Notes: a model not told the origin generated them from the letters alone. Positions 1-7,984 are shown, counted from the stretch's first letter. The stretch is 64,000 nucleotides of DNA from Actinomycetota bacterium (GCA_009701885.1 WLJH01000005.1:1-64000), one strand, 5' to 3'. Program-made: numbers and translations.

Positions 1-1
1 C

Positions 2-682
2 GGGGCCGGCGCCGCTGCCGCGGCGGACGCGCCGAGCTCCGTCGTACCCCCGGTGGGTCCGCCGCTGGGCGCGACCGACGACCCGGCGACCGCCGTGCTG
101 CCCGGGCTCGGGGCGGCCGCGGCCGCGCCGGTCACGACCTCCACCACGACCACCGGCACCCCCGGGTCCGATACCGAGAGCCGGGCGTTCCCCTGGGCGA
201 CGCTGCTCCTGGTCGTCGCGCTCGTGGCCGTCGTCGTGCTGGTCGTCGTGCTGCTCCTGACCTCCGACGAGGACGAGGAGCCCACGTCCGCGCCGACCTC
301 CGCGCCCCCCACGTCGCAGAGCCAGGAGCCGACCGAGGACACCCCGACCCCCGAGGAACCGGCGACGGTGGAGATCACCGAGTCCGACTACACCGGGCGG
401 GACTACCGCGACGTGCAGGAGCGGCTCTCCGACCTGGGGCTGAGCCCGGTCCTCAACGAGCTCAGCAACGACGGCAGCCAGGAGCCGGGCATCGTCGACG
501 GCGTGAACCCGACCGGCACCCTGACCGAGGGCGACCAGATCACCATCTCGTACTGGGGACCCCGGCCCGAGACGCCCACCCCCACCCCGACCCCCAGCGA
601 GGGCACTCCCTCGCCCGCTCCGTCAGAGAGCAGCTCGGACGCAGCGCTGCTCCCCGAGTCCAGCGAGGAGGCGCAGCAGTGA
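2..682 (+). CDS. PknA-like Ser/Thr kinase, C-terminal part (5' truncated by window)
   Basis: Only the membrane-proximal and extracellular end of this protein is visible; the frame is open to the left edge. After a low-complexity Ala/Thr/Pro juxtamembrane linker comes one strongly hydrophobic helix (about window residues 65-88), an acidic Ser/Pro/Thr linker, and one PASTA-like repeat containing GRDYRDVQERLSDLGLSP and ending in a beta-strand ISYW, followed by a Pro/Thr/Ser tail. Its stop overlaps the start of pknB by four bases (GTGA), so the two are probably translated together. In mycobacteria pknA lies directly upstream of pknB, which is the main reason for the PknA assignment. M. tuberculosis PknA has no PASTA repeat, so the extracellular repeat is a lineage difference. 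The kinase domain itself lies outside the window. Confidence 0.75.
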   Translation, partial: GAGAAAAADAPSSVVPPVGPPLGATDDPATAVLPGLGAAAAAPVTTSTTTTGTPGSDTESRAFPWATLLLVVALVAVVVLVVVLLLTSDEDEEPTSAPTSAPPTSQSQEPTEDTPTPEEPATVEITESDYTGRDYRDVQERLSDLGLSPVLNELSNDGSQEPGIVDGVNPTGTLTEGDQITISYWGPRPETPTPTPTPSEGTPSPAPSESSSDAALLPESSEEAQQ

Positions 683-2496
683 GCGAGACGGTCGGCGGAC
701 GCTACGAGCTCGGTGAGCTGCTGGGCCGCGGCGGCATGGCCGAGGTCCGCAAGGGCACCGACACGCGGCTGGGTCGCGTGGTCGCGGTCAAGCGGCTGCG
801 CACGGACCTGGCCAGCGACGCGACCTTCCAGGCGCGCTTCCGCCGGGAGGCGCAGTCCTCGGCCTCGCTCAACCACCCCTCGATCGTGGCCGTCTACGAC
901 ACCGGCGAGGAGCCGGGCGTCGACGGCAGCGGCATCGCCCAGCCCTACATCGTGATGGAGTACGTCGCCGGGCGGACGCTGCGCGACATCCTGCGCGAGG
1001 GACGCAAGATCCTGCCCGAGCGGGCCCTCGAGATCACCAGCGGCGTGCTGTCGGCCCTTGACTACTCCCACCGCGCGGGGATCATCCACCGCGACATCAA
1101 GCCCGGCAACGTCATGCTCACCCCGAGCGGCGACGTGAAGGTGATGGACTTCGGGATCGCCCGGGCGATCTCGGACGCCTCCTCCACGATGACCCAGACC
1201 GCGGCCGTGGTCGGCACCGCGCAGTACCTCTCCCCCGAGCAGGCCCGCGGCGAGACCGTGGACTCCCGCTCCGACGTCTACTCCGCCGGCTGCCTGCTCT
1301 ACGAGCTGCTCACCGGCCGCCCGCCCTTCATCGGGGACTCGCCGGTGGCCGTGGCCTACCAGCACGTGCGCGAGCAGGCCGCGCCGCCCAGCGACCACGA
1401 CACCGACCTGCCGCCCGAGCTCGACGCCATCGTCATGAAGTCGCTCGCCAAGCGGGTCGAGGACCGCTACCAGTCCGCCGCGGCCATGCGCAGCGACATC
1501 GAGCGCTACCTCGCGGGTCGGCCCGTGCAGGCCGCCGCCGTGTCGCCGGTGGTCCCCGGCCCCGCGACCGGCGCGACCCAGGTCGCGGGTCGTCCGATCG
1601 CCGCCCCCGTGGCAGGCCCGCCCGTCCCGCAGGCCGAGGACGAGCGCCGCACGCCCGTGGGCTTCCTGGTGCTGCTCGGGCTGCTCGTGATCGGCCTGGT
1701 CGTCGCCGGCGCCCTGCTGTGGCCGCGGCTGTTCCCCGCCGCTCCCGACGAGAGGGCGGTCCCCGACGTGGTGGGCCGCTCCGAGAGCCAGGCCCGCCGG
1801 TTGCTGGGCGAGGCCGGCTTCGAGGTCGCCCCCACCGAGTTCGAGACCTCCGACCGCCCCGCCGGACGCGTGATCGACCAGGACCCCAGCGGCGACAGCT
1901 TCGTGGCCCCGGGCTCGGTCGTGACGATCACGGTCAGCAGCGGGCCGCCGGAGGTGGCCGTGCCGAACGTGACCAGCCAGCTCCTGGGCCAGGCGAAGGC
2001 CACCCTGGAGGCGCAGGGCTTCGAGGTCGACGTCGTGCGCTCCGACACCGACGACCCGCGCAACCAGGTGCTCTCCCAGGCCCCCGAGGCCGGCGCCGAG
2101 GTCGCCGAGGGCAGCACGGTCACTCTCACCGTCAGCGACGGGCCCGAGGAGGTGCCCGACGTGCGCGGCCAGCAGCAGGAGGAGGCCGAGCGCGCGATCC
2201 GGGACGCCGGGTTCAACCCGGTCGTCCGCGAGGACCCCACCTCCACCGAGCCCGCGGGCACCGTGGTCGACCAGGCCCCGGCCGGTGGCTCGACGCAGCC
2301 GCAGGGCACCGACATCCAGCTCTTCGTCTCGACCTTCGTCGAGCCCACCGAGGAGCCGTCGGAGGACCCCACCGACGACCCGACGGACCTGCCGACCGAC
2401 GACCCGTCGCCCACCGAGTCGCCCTCGGCGCTGCTCGGCAACGGCCGGGGACCCAGCAGCTCCGCCTCGCCGGCCGCCCGTCGGCGTACCCGCTGA
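679..2496 (+). CDS. pknB: Serine/threonine protein kinase PknB with three PASTA repeats
   Basis: A transmembrane receptor kinase that phosphorylates cell-wall and division proteins in actinobacteria. The kinase domain covers residues 8-275, with glycine loop GRGGMAEV at 16-23, the VAVK lysine K38, HRD at 137-139, KPGN, DFG at 157-159 and an activation loop rich in Thr and Ser (168-180). One transmembrane helix lies at about 326-348. Three PASTA repeats follow (about 359-425, 427-492 and 493-555), then an acidic Pro/Thr tail to residue 605. Catalytic residues are all present, so it should be active. The GTG start overlaps the stop of the upstream kinase gene. PASTA domains of this family bind muropeptides or lipid II; that ligand is known for the family and not shown here. 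Mycobacterial PknB has four PASTA repeats rather than three. Confidence 0.95.
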   Translation: MSETVGGRYELGELLGRGGMAEVRKGTDTRLGRVVAVKRLRTDLASDATFQARFRREAQSSASLNHPSIVAVYDTGEEPGVDGSGIAQPYIVMEYVAGRTLRDILREGRKILPERALEITSGVLSALDYSHRAGIIHRDIKPGNVMLTPSGDVKVMDFGIARAISDASSTMTQTAAVVGTAQYLSPEQARGETVDSRSDVYSAGCLLYELLTGRPPFIGDSPVAVAYQHVREQAAPPSDHDTDLPPELDAIVMKSLAKRVEDRYQSAAAMRSDIERYLAGRPVQAAAVSPVVPGPATGATQVAGRPIAAPVAGPPVPQAEDERRTPVGFLVLLGLLVIGLVVAGALLWPRLFPAAPDERAVPDVVGRSESQARRLLGEAGFEVAPTEFETSDRPAGRVIDQDPSGDSFVAPGSVVTITVSSGPPEVAVPNVTSQLLGQAKATLEAQGFEVDVVRSDTDDPRNQVLSQAPEAGAEVAEGSTVTLTVSDGPEEVPDVRGQQQEEAERAIRDAGFNPVVREDPTSTEPAGTVVDQAPAGGSTQPQGTDIQLFVSTFVEPTEEPSEDPTDDPTDLPTDDPSPTESPSALLGNGRGPSSSASPAARRRTR

Positions 2497-2535
2497 CGCG
2501 CTGGGTCCGCTGAACCGCGGGGGGACGGTCCCTCG

Positions 2536-2577
2536 CGCCGGGCGCCGGGCGCCGGGCGCCGGGCGCCGGGCGCCGGG
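2536..2577. repeat. Six tandem copies of the heptamer CGCCGGG
   Basis: A perfect 7-bp tandem array sits between the convergent pknB and DUF881 genes. It is flanked by GGGACGGTCCC and GGGATGGTCCCC, which are themselves short inverted repeats. It may act as a bidirectional terminator or be a slippage-prone array. Confidence 0.85.
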
Positions 2578-2620
2578 GGGATGGTCCCCCTGCGGGACGC
2601 CCGGTCCCGCCCGAGAGGAC

Positions 2621-3484
2621 TCAGGCGAGCGGCTCGGCGTAGGACAGGTCGAGCAGGCCGTCGTACGCCGGTGCCTCGACCTCCTCCTCGACGCTCATCT
2701 CCCAGCCGATCTGGATGTCCTCGGTCAGCGACTGCTGGCGGTAGAACGAGAGGTAGGGGTCGCCGTCCACCGACGCGGCCAGCACCTCGGGGTCCCCGAC
2801 CGCCTCGATGACGTAGGGCTGCGGGTAGGGGACACCCTGGAGCGTGACCGAGTTGGCCTCGCACTTGATGCCGGTGGTGGAGACGATCCGCTGGCCCTGG
2901 ACGGTCACGGCGCTGGCGCCGCCGCGCCACATCGCGTTGACGACGGCCTGGATGTCCTGCTGGTGGACGATGAGGAACTTCAGCGGCTGGGTGGTGTCCT
3001 CGGCCTGGAGCGGGGAGTCCGAGAGCACGATCCGCACGCCCTCGCCCTCGCGGGGGGTCAGGCCCGACGGGTCGCGCAGCTCCTCGACGCGCGCCTGGAC
3101 GCGCTGCACGTCGCGGCTGCCGACCTGGGCGCTCAGGTCGTTGACCTGGCCGGTGAGGTCCTCGACCCGGGCGCGCAGCTCCTCGTAGGCCTCGGCCTCG
3201 GCCTGCACCAGCGAGGCGAGGTCGGTGTAGCGCCCGGCCCGCAGGTCGGTGCCCTCGCTGTTGACCGCGCTCACGGCGAAGAGCGAGCCGCTGAGCAGCA
3301 CCATCAGCGGCGTACCCACCCGCCAGGGGCTGCGCGGGCGGCGCCCGCCGCCCTCGCCCTCGGGGGTGTCGCCGCCCCGGTCACGGCGCAGGGCTTGGAG
3401 CACCCGCGCAGGCAGGCCCGCCCGGGGGGTGTCGGGGGTCTCCCCCGGACCCGCGGGCGGCCTCGCGTGGGAACCGGTGCTCAC
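2621..3484 (-). CDS. DUF881 family membrane protein
   Basis: A predicted single-pass membrane protein of 287 aa: a basic, Pro-rich cytoplasmic N-terminus, one transmembrane helix at about 56-75, a heptad-like coiled-coil segment (about 81-136) and the DUF881 domain to the C-terminus. The equivalent gene in M. tuberculosis (Rv0012) also lies between crgA and the pkn genes, and the family also occurs as paired genes near division loci; its molecular role is not established. The GTG start is preferred because a TACCCT hexamer lies seven bases before it, the spacing expected for a leaderless transcript, and because it is followed by the conserved basic region. A longer in-frame extension exists upstream but overlaps the crgA coding sequence on the other strand. 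Confidence 0.85.
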   Translation of the reverse strand: MSTGSHARPPAGPGETPDTPRAGLPARVLQALRRDRGGDTPEGEGGGRRPRSPWRVGTPLMVLLSGSLFAVSAVNSEGTDLRAGRYTDLASLVQAEAEAYEELRARVEDLTGQVNDLSAQVGSRDVQRVQARVEELRDPSGLTPREGEGVRIVLSDSPLQAEDTTQPLKFLIVHQQDIQAVVNAMWRGGASAVTVQGQRIVSTTGIKCEANSVTLQGVPYPQPYVIEAVGDPEVLAASVDGDPYLSFYRQQSLTEDIQIGWEMSVEEEVEAPAYDGLLDLSYAEPLA

Positions 3485-3491
3485 GCCCACT

Positions 3492-3497
3492 AGGGTA
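3492..3497 (-). promoter_or_regulatory. -10 hexamer TACCCT for the DUF881 gene
   Basis: TACCCT fits the actinobacterial TANNNT -10 motif and ends seven bases before the GTG start, implying a leaderless mRNA. On the other strand the overlapping TAGGGT could serve crgA, whose start lies about 95 bases away. Confidence 0.5.
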
Positions 3498-3590
3498 GGC
3501 GCCTGGGCCAGCCCGCCCGGCCCCCGCACGTGCACCGCAGTCGGTGCGGTGCGGCCCCGCCTGACCCGGAACCTCGAGGAGCACCCTGCC

Positions 3591-4046
3591 GTGAAGGACA
3601 TCGACCCCTTCGACGACCGAGTCCGAGGCCCCGTGCTGTCGGTGCGGTTCGGCATCGCGCTGCTGCTGATCGCCCTCGGCATCGCGTGGATCGTCTACTA
3701 CTACGTCGCGGTCCGCCCGGACCCCACGGTGCTCGACGCCACCGCCGGCTCCCCCGCCTTCATGGCCGACCTGGTCCGGTGGAACTACGTGATCGGCTTC
3801 GGGCTGTTCTTCCTCGGCCTGGCCGTCGCCGCCCACCCCTCGACCCCGCTGGGCCGCGGCCGCGGCGTGGTCGTCGGGATGCTGGGCTGCTTCGTCCTCG
3901 GCCTGCTGTGGATCTGCACCTTCTACGTCCTGGCCGACGGCACGCTCAACGACGTGCCGATCATGAACGACCTGCAGCAGTCCAACCTGTTCGTCGGCAT
4001 CGCCTTCATGGCCGTCGGCTTCACCTACGCCACGCGCTGGGAGTGA
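3591..4046 (+). CDS. crgA: CrgA-type division protein with an internal duplication
   Basis: CrgA is a small membrane protein of the actinobacterial septum that contacts FtsZ, FtsQ and penicillin-binding proteins. The usual family member has two transmembrane helices in about 85-95 aa and ends in a WNY-x-IxF...RW motif. This protein is 151 aa with four helices (about 20-40, 64-81, 92-113, 132-146). The first half contains RWNYVIGFGLFFLGL and the second ends GIAFMAVGFTYATRWE, so it looks like two CrgA units in tandem. Position next to DUF881 and pkn genes is the same as crgA in mycobacteria (Rv0011c). The GTG start gives the short polar N-terminus KDIDPFDD, and a strong hairpin follows the stop. 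The duplication is my reading of the repeated pattern; sequence identity between the halves is modest. Confidence 0.75.
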   Translation: MKDIDPFDDRVRGPVLSVRFGIALLLIALGIAWIVYYYVAVRPDPTVLDATAGSPAFMADLVRWNYVIGFGLFFLGLAVAAHPSTPLGRGRGVVVGMLGCFVLGLLWICTFYVLADGTLNDVPIMNDLQQSNLFVGIAFMAVGFTYATRWE

Positions 4047-4081
4047 GCAGGACGCGCCCGCGGACCCGCTGACCTCTCCGG

Positions 4082-4113
4082 ACCGCCCGTCACCATTCGT
4101 GGTGGCGGGCGGT
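4082..4113 (+). terminator. Hairpin terminator downstream of crgA
   Basis: Arms ACCGCCCGTCACC and GGTGGCGGGCGGT pair over 13 bp with a single U-G wobble and a six-base loop, starting about 35 bases after the crgA stop. Confidence 0.7.
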
Positions 4114-4134
4114 TCTGCACATCTGGGGACAGTC

Positions 4135-4170
4135 CTGTGGACGAACTACACGCGTGTAGTTCGTCCACAG
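4135..4170. repeat. Perfect 36-bp palindrome containing DnaA-box-like arms
   Basis: The two 18-base halves are exact reverse complements (CTGTGGACGAACTACACG and its complement) with no spacer. Each arm contains TCGTCCACA, an 8/9 match to the actinobacterial DnaA box TTGTCCACA, in head-to-head arrangement. It lies between the crgA terminator and the rhomboid gene. Confidence 0.85.
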
Positions 4171-4228
4171 AACTCTCCACACCTGTGCACTCGCGCCGGG
4201 CGACCGAGGCGCGGGCTCGACGAGGTGG

Positions 4229-4324
4229 GTGAGGTTCAGCGGGGCGCCGCTGAAGGTCACGCCGCGCCGCTGCACCTATACCTGCACCGGGGGACCGTGA
4301 GGTTCAGCGGGGCGCCGCTGAACC
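4229..4324. repeat. Two copies of a GGTTCAGC-type palindrome
   Basis: A 26-base direct repeat beginning GTGAGGTTCAGCGG occurs at 4229-4254 and 4297-4322. Each copy is itself a hairpin (TTCAGCGG, four-base loop, CCGCTGAA), and the second extends to GGTTCAGC/GCTGAACC. It lies just downstream of the rhomboid stop, so it could terminate that transcript. The rest of this 307-base gap shows no gene. Confidence 0.75.
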
Positions 4325-4353
4325 TTCCGGCGGTCCGACGGCCCGGGTGGACC

Positions 4354-5274
4354 TCAGGCGACGGCGAGCCGCAGCAGTATCGCCACGACCAGGACGAGCC
4401 CGACGAGCACGAGCCCACCGGCCTGGTACGCCGTGCGGCGCTTGCCCCGGGGGGCGTAGACCAGCAGCGCGGCGACCACGAGGCCGCCGGCGAAGCCGCC
4501 GAGGTGGCCCTGCCAGGAGATGTTGGGGAAGGCGAAGGTGATGAAGAGGTTCACCGCGAGCAGCGCGCCGATCTGGCGCAGGTCGCCACCGACCTTGCGC
4601 ACGCAAACGGCGAAGGCCGCGAAGAGCCCGTAGATCGCACCCGAGGCACCGAGCGTGAGCTGGTAGTCGGGGCTGAGCCACAACACCGCGACCGACCCGG
4701 CCAGCAGCGAGAGCAGGTAGAGCGCGAGGAAGCGCGCGCGGCCGAAGAGGTGCTCCAGCTGGGGACCCAGCAGGTAGAGCGCCAGCATGTTGAAGCCGAT
4801 GTGGAGCAGGTCGATGTGGGCGAAGCCCGAGGTCAGGACCTGCCAGTAGGCCCCGTCGACGAAGCCGGGCAGCCAGGTGCCGCCGCGCTGGCACAGCTCC
4901 TCGGAGAGCCGCAGGTCGTAGAGACCGCCGATCGCGCAGAGCCCGTCGGGGCGCAGCCCCAGCAGCTCGACGAGCCGGCTGGCCCCGCCGCCGGTGAGCG
5001 CGATCGCCAGCCAGACGCCGACGTTGACCGCAATCAGCCCGATGGAGGTCGCGCTGGCGTCGGTCGGACGCATGCCGCCGTACGTCGTGCGGCCGGAACG
5101 GGTCTGCTTGGCGCCCTGCGCCACGCAGTCGGGGCACTGGAATCCCACGGCGGCGTCGCGCATGCAGTCGGGGCAGATGGGCCGCTCGCAGCGCTGGCAG
5201 CGGATGTGGGACTCCCGACCGGGGTGCCGGTAGCAGACAGGCACCCCGGTCTCGGGAGTCGGAGGCTGGGTCAC
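4354..5274 (-). CDS. Rhomboid family intramembrane serine protease with N-terminal zinc ribbon
   Basis: An integral membrane protease that cleaves transmembrane substrates inside the bilayer. The catalytic Ser is S211 in GASGAIYG and the partner His is H257 in GHLGGFAGG; the HxxxN motif is at H158-N162. Seven cysteines precede the membrane domain (C14, C26, C29, C34, C37, C47, C50), arranged as CxxC pairs, suggesting a B-box or zinc-ribbon-like cytoplasmic module. About six or seven hydrophobic helices follow from residue 77. The GTG start overlaps the stop of the cyclophilin gene by four bases (GTGA), so the two are coupled. The substrate cannot be predicted from sequence. Confidence 0.9.
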   Translation of the reverse strand: MTQPPTPETGVPVCYRHPGRESHIRCQRCERPICPDCMRDAAVGFQCPDCVAQGAKQTRSGRTTYGGMRPTDASATSIGLIAVNVGVWLAIALTGGGASRLVELLGLRPDGLCAIGGLYDLRLSEELCQRGGTWLPGFVDGAYWQVLTSGFAHIDLLHIGFNMLALYLLGPQLEHLFGRARFLALYLLSLLAGSVAVLWLSPDYQLTLGASGAIYGLFAAFAVCVRKVGGDLRQIGALLAVNLFITFAFPNISWQGHLGGFAGGLVVAALLVYAPRGKRRTAYQAGGLVLVGLVLVVAILLRLAVA

Positions 5275-5783
5275 GCCTCCTTGATCTCTACGGACTCGAT
5301 GACGACGGGGTCGACCGGGCGGTCGCCGGGGCCGGTCTTGGTGGCCGCGATCGCGTCGACGACCTCGCGCGAGGCCTGGTCGGCGACCTCGCCGAAGATG
5401 GTGTGCTTGAAGTTCAGCCACGTGGTCGCACCCACGGTGATGAAGAACTGCGAGCCGTTGGTGCCCGGGCCGGCGTTGGCCATCGCGAGCAGGTAGGGCT
5501 TGTCGAAGGTGAGCTCGGGGTGCGGCTCGTCCTTGAAGGTGTAGCCCGGGCCGCCGGTGCCGGTGCCCAGCGGGCAGCCGCCCTGGATCATGAAGCCCGC
5601 GATGACGCGGTGGAAGCCCAGGCCGTCGTAGAACGGGCCGCTGCGGCCGTTGCCGGCGTCGTAGGACTTCTCGCCGGTCGCGAGACCGGTGAAGTTGGCG
5701 ACCGTCTCGGGCGCGTGGTTCGGGAAGAGGTTGAGGGTGATGTCGCCTCGGTTGGTCTTGAGGACGGCCTGCGGGTCAGCCAT
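5271..5783 (-). CDS. ppiA: Cyclophilin-type peptidyl-prolyl cis-trans isomerase
   Basis: A cytoplasmic PPIase of 170 aa, close to the minimal cyclophilin fold. Signature blocks are intact: FHRVIAGFMIQGG, MANAGPGTNGSQFFI and HTIFGEV, including the active-site Arg of FHR and the Phe and Gln residues of FMIQ. There is no signal peptide. The ATG start follows a short leader with overlapping palindromes. It is the first gene of a two-gene unit with the rhomboid protease, and it occupies the same place as ppiA (Rv0009) in mycobacteria, between crgA and cwsA. Function is catalysis of prolyl isomerisation during folding; specific clients are unknown. Confidence 0.93.
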   Translation of the reverse strand: MADPQAVLKTNRGDITLNLFPNHAPETVANFTGLATGEKSYDAGNGRSGPFYDGLGFHRVIAGFMIQGGCPLGTGTGGPGYTFKDEPHPELTFDKPYLLAMANAGPGTNGSQFFITVGATTWLNFKHTIFGEVADQASREVVDAIAATKTGPGDRPVDPVVIESVEIKEA

Positions 5784-5805
5784 GACTGCCTTTCACGCGA
5801 TCGGG

Positions 5806-5839
5806 GTACACCGGGGTGTACGACGGGGACCCGTCGTAC
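5806..5839. promoter_or_regulatory. Two overlapping perfect palindromes upstream of ppiA
   Basis: GTACACC-GG-GGTGTAC (5806-5821) runs into GTACGACGGG-GA-CCCGTCGTAC (5818-5839), sharing a GTAC. They lie 22-56 bases upstream of the ppiA start, the usual place for an operator. No regulator can be named. Confidence 0.5.
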
Positions 5840-5936
5840 GCGACGATCCTCGCACGCGCGACAACCATCCCTCCGGGGACCCGGTGGGGGACCGCGTGGT
5901 CAGATGGACCGGAACGGCACGAACCGAGGAGAGGAA

Positions 5937-6689
5937 GTGACGCGGATGCGTCTGCGCAGGAAGAAGTCCTTCATCGAGCAGGCCGGGGACTACGTGGAGT
6001 CGGTGGTCGACACCGTCCGTCCCCAGGTGGAGGCTGCCCTGACCGAGGCCCGGGAGAAGGCCGGTCCCGCGATCGCCGACGCCCGCACCAAGGCGACCCC
6101 CTACCTCCTCGAGGCCCGTGACAAGGCCGTCGAGCTCGGCAGCGAGGCCCGCGAGAAGGCCGGCCCTGCGCTCGCCGACGCCCGCCGCAAGGCCGCGCCG
6201 TACGTCGCCTCCGGCACCGCCCTCGCCGCCGCGAAGGGCCACGAGCTCGGTGACCGCGCGAGCGTCACCCTCGACGACGCGCGCGCCGCGGTCTCGGAGA
6301 AGGTCTCCGGCAAGGTCGCCGACCTCAAGGGCGAGCAGCCCAAGAAGGGCTCGAAGCTGAAGAAGCTGCTGCTCCTCGGCGGCATCGCCGGTGTCGTGGC
6401 CGTCGTGGCCCGCAAGCTCCAGGGCGGCCAGGACTCCTCCGCGTGGCAGTCCTCCTACGTGCCCTCCCCGCCGCCGAAGGCGCCGGCCGCCACCCCGACC
6501 TCGGCGGCGGCCACCCCGTCGGCCCCGATGGCCGGCTCGGCCACCGCCGCCGGCAGCGAGAGCGACGACACCGGCGGCTCCTCGCCCGACGAGGCGCTGG
6601 CCGACAGCGCCGAGGGTGCGCACGAGGTCACCACCCCGGACGACCCGGCGACCACCGTCGACCTCGACGGCGGCGCGCACAAGAAGTAG
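5937..6689 (+). CDS. Ala-rich helical membrane protein, CwsA/DUF5324-like by position and architecture
   Basis: A 250-aa protein with a long amphipathic Ala/Lys/Glu-rich helical region (about residues 20-125) made of imperfect repeats around AREKAGPAIADARTKATPY, then a basic stretch, one short transmembrane helix LLLLGGIAGVVAVVARKL (about 140-158), and a Pro/Ala/Ser-rich acidic tail. The organisation (cytoplasmic helix, single helix near the C-terminus, disordered tail) and location beside ppiA match mycobacterial CwsA (Rv0008c), which stabilises the cell wall and interacts with CrgA and Wag31. Sequence similarity to CwsA cannot be tested here, so this is inference by synteny. The GTG start is preferred over the ATG nine bases later because GAGGAGAGG precedes it closely. 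Confidence 0.65.
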   Translation: MTRMRLRRKKSFIEQAGDYVESVVDTVRPQVEAALTEAREKAGPAIADARTKATPYLLEARDKAVELGSEAREKAGPALADARRKAAPYVASGTALAAAKGHELGDRASVTLDDARAAVSEKVSGKVADLKGEQPKKGSKLKKLLLLGGIAGVVAVVARKLQGGQDSSAWQSSYVPSPPPKAPAATPTSAAATPSAPMAGSATAAGSESDDTGGSSPDEALADSAEGAHEVTTPDDPATTVDLDGGAHKK

Positions 6690-6713
6690 CGCGCCCGCAC
6701 CACCATCCCGCCC

Positions 6714-6748
6714 GAGCCGGCAGGTCCCCACCCGGGGGCCTGCCGGTT
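6714..6748. terminator. Bidirectional hairpin between convergent genes
   Basis: GCCGGCAGG and CCTGCCGG arms plus an inner CCCC/GGGG stem form a long hairpin about 25 bases after one stop codon and 30 bases before the convergent one, suited to end both transcripts. Confidence 0.7.
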
Positions 6749-6779
6749 CGTCGCGTTCGGGCCACTCCTCGCCGTCGGG

Positions 6780-7802
6780 TCAGGTACGACGGCGGCGGCG
6801 GGGCGGCCCGAGGTCCTCGGGGCGGTGCTGCTCGACCCAGTCGTCGATCCGGGCCCACCAGTCGAAGAGCCACTCGATCCGGGCGTCGCGGTCGGTGGGG
6901 ATCTCCGCGCGCGGCACCTGCCACCACTTCATGGTGAGCCGCTTGTCCATCGGCAGCTCGCGCCACATGTCGCCGACCGTCATCACGTGGTCGAGCCCGG
7001 TGTGGGCGACCAGCACGACGTCGGCGTCCGGTGCCGCGTCCAGCGCTGCGAGGAGACCGCCGGGCCGGGGCGCGAGCACGTGCGCCATCTCCTCGGCCCG
7101 CCGCGCCATCGCGTGCAGCCCGAGCCTGTCCAGCCGCTCGATCGCCCGGCTGCGGCGCGCGTCGGTGAAGTTGCCGCCCTCGGGGAAGATCACGAACGCG
7201 TCGTCCTCGTCGAGCCCGGTGGCCAGCGCGGCGATCTCCGCCTCGAGGTCCGTGCCGCGGTCCGGGGTGATGAACCGGGCGGGGATCCGGTGCAGCAGCG
7301 TGTCGATGACCGGGTCCCAGGCCAGCGTCGCCTTGAGCACGACGCGGGGCTCGCGGCTGTACCACGCCATCAGCGTGTGGATCAGCGTGAAGGAGTCGCC
7401 GGGTCCCGCATGCCGGCAGCAGACCAGGATCGGGACGCCGGGGTGCGCGTCGGGCGCCGAGCCCTGGCTCACCACCTCCAGGTGCAGCACCCGCCGCGCC
7501 TCGGAGAAGAGCAGCGCCATCACGCCCTGCACCAGGTCGTAGTGGATCCCCTCGAAGTACGGCGTGCGGATCCGCCGCCCGAAGCCCGAGGCCAGCCACA
7601 GGCCCAGGAGGACGAGCAGCAGCACCGCCTCCATCGTCAGGTAGAGCACCACCATCCACAGCAGCCGCGGGGCGCGCCAGCGACCGGGCAGGAAGGGCGA
7701 GGCGGCCGCGGTTCCGAGCACCCACAGCGGCAGCGTGGTCCACACGAGCACCGTGAGGGCCAGCACCAGCGGCACGCTCACCGCCCGCCGCAGCACCCTC
7801 AC
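6780..7802 (-). CDS. Membrane-anchored 1-acylglycerol-3-phosphate acyltransferase-like protein
   Basis: A 340-aa member of the PlsC/LPLAT superfamily, which transfers acyl chains to glycerol-phosphate-type acceptors. The N-terminus has two or three hydrophobic segments (about 8-37, 47-72). The catalytic HX4D motif is present as HAGPGD, followed by a substrate-binding block FPEGGNF. This is a longer version than the 200-250 aa canonical PlsC, and a basic Arg tail ends the protein. The GTG start is the first in frame and no strong Shine-Dalgarno is obvious. The acyl acceptor is uncertain; a second PlsC homologue occurs at about 51 kb, so this one may have a different acceptor. Confidence 0.8.
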   Translation of the reverse strand: MRVLRRAVSVPLVLALTVLVWTTLPLWVLGTAAASPFLPGRWRAPRLLWMVVLYLTMEAVLLLVLLGLWLASGFGRRIRTPYFEGIHYDLVQGVMALLFSEARRVLHLEVVSQGSAPDAHPGVPILVCCRHAGPGDSFTLIHTLMAWYSREPRVVLKATLAWDPVIDTLLHRIPARFITPDRGTDLEAEIAALATGLDEDDAFVIFPEGGNFTDARRSRAIERLDRLGLHAMARRAEEMAHVLAPRPGGLLAALDAAPDADVVLVAHTGLDHVMTVGDMWRELPMDKRLTMKWWQVPRAEIPTDRDARIEWLFDWWARIDDWVEQHRPEDLGPPRRRRRT

Positions 7803-7984
7803 CTGGACCTCACCGCCCCATCACACCACCTGCGGCACCCCGCGACCCACACCCGCGACCACCGCGGGGTGCAGGTCCGGTCGAACCGGCGAATCCTTCC
7901 GGAAGCGTGCGCCGACTCGGCGAACCACGGTCGGCGCAGGCACGGTCTCCGCGGGGCACGGTCGGCGGACGGTACGGCGCGGCG

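Noticed and set aside
4099..5496. 465-aa plus-strand frame opposite rhomboid gene
   Set aside because: Covers palindromes and the antisense of the rhomboid and ppiA genes; no homology pattern.
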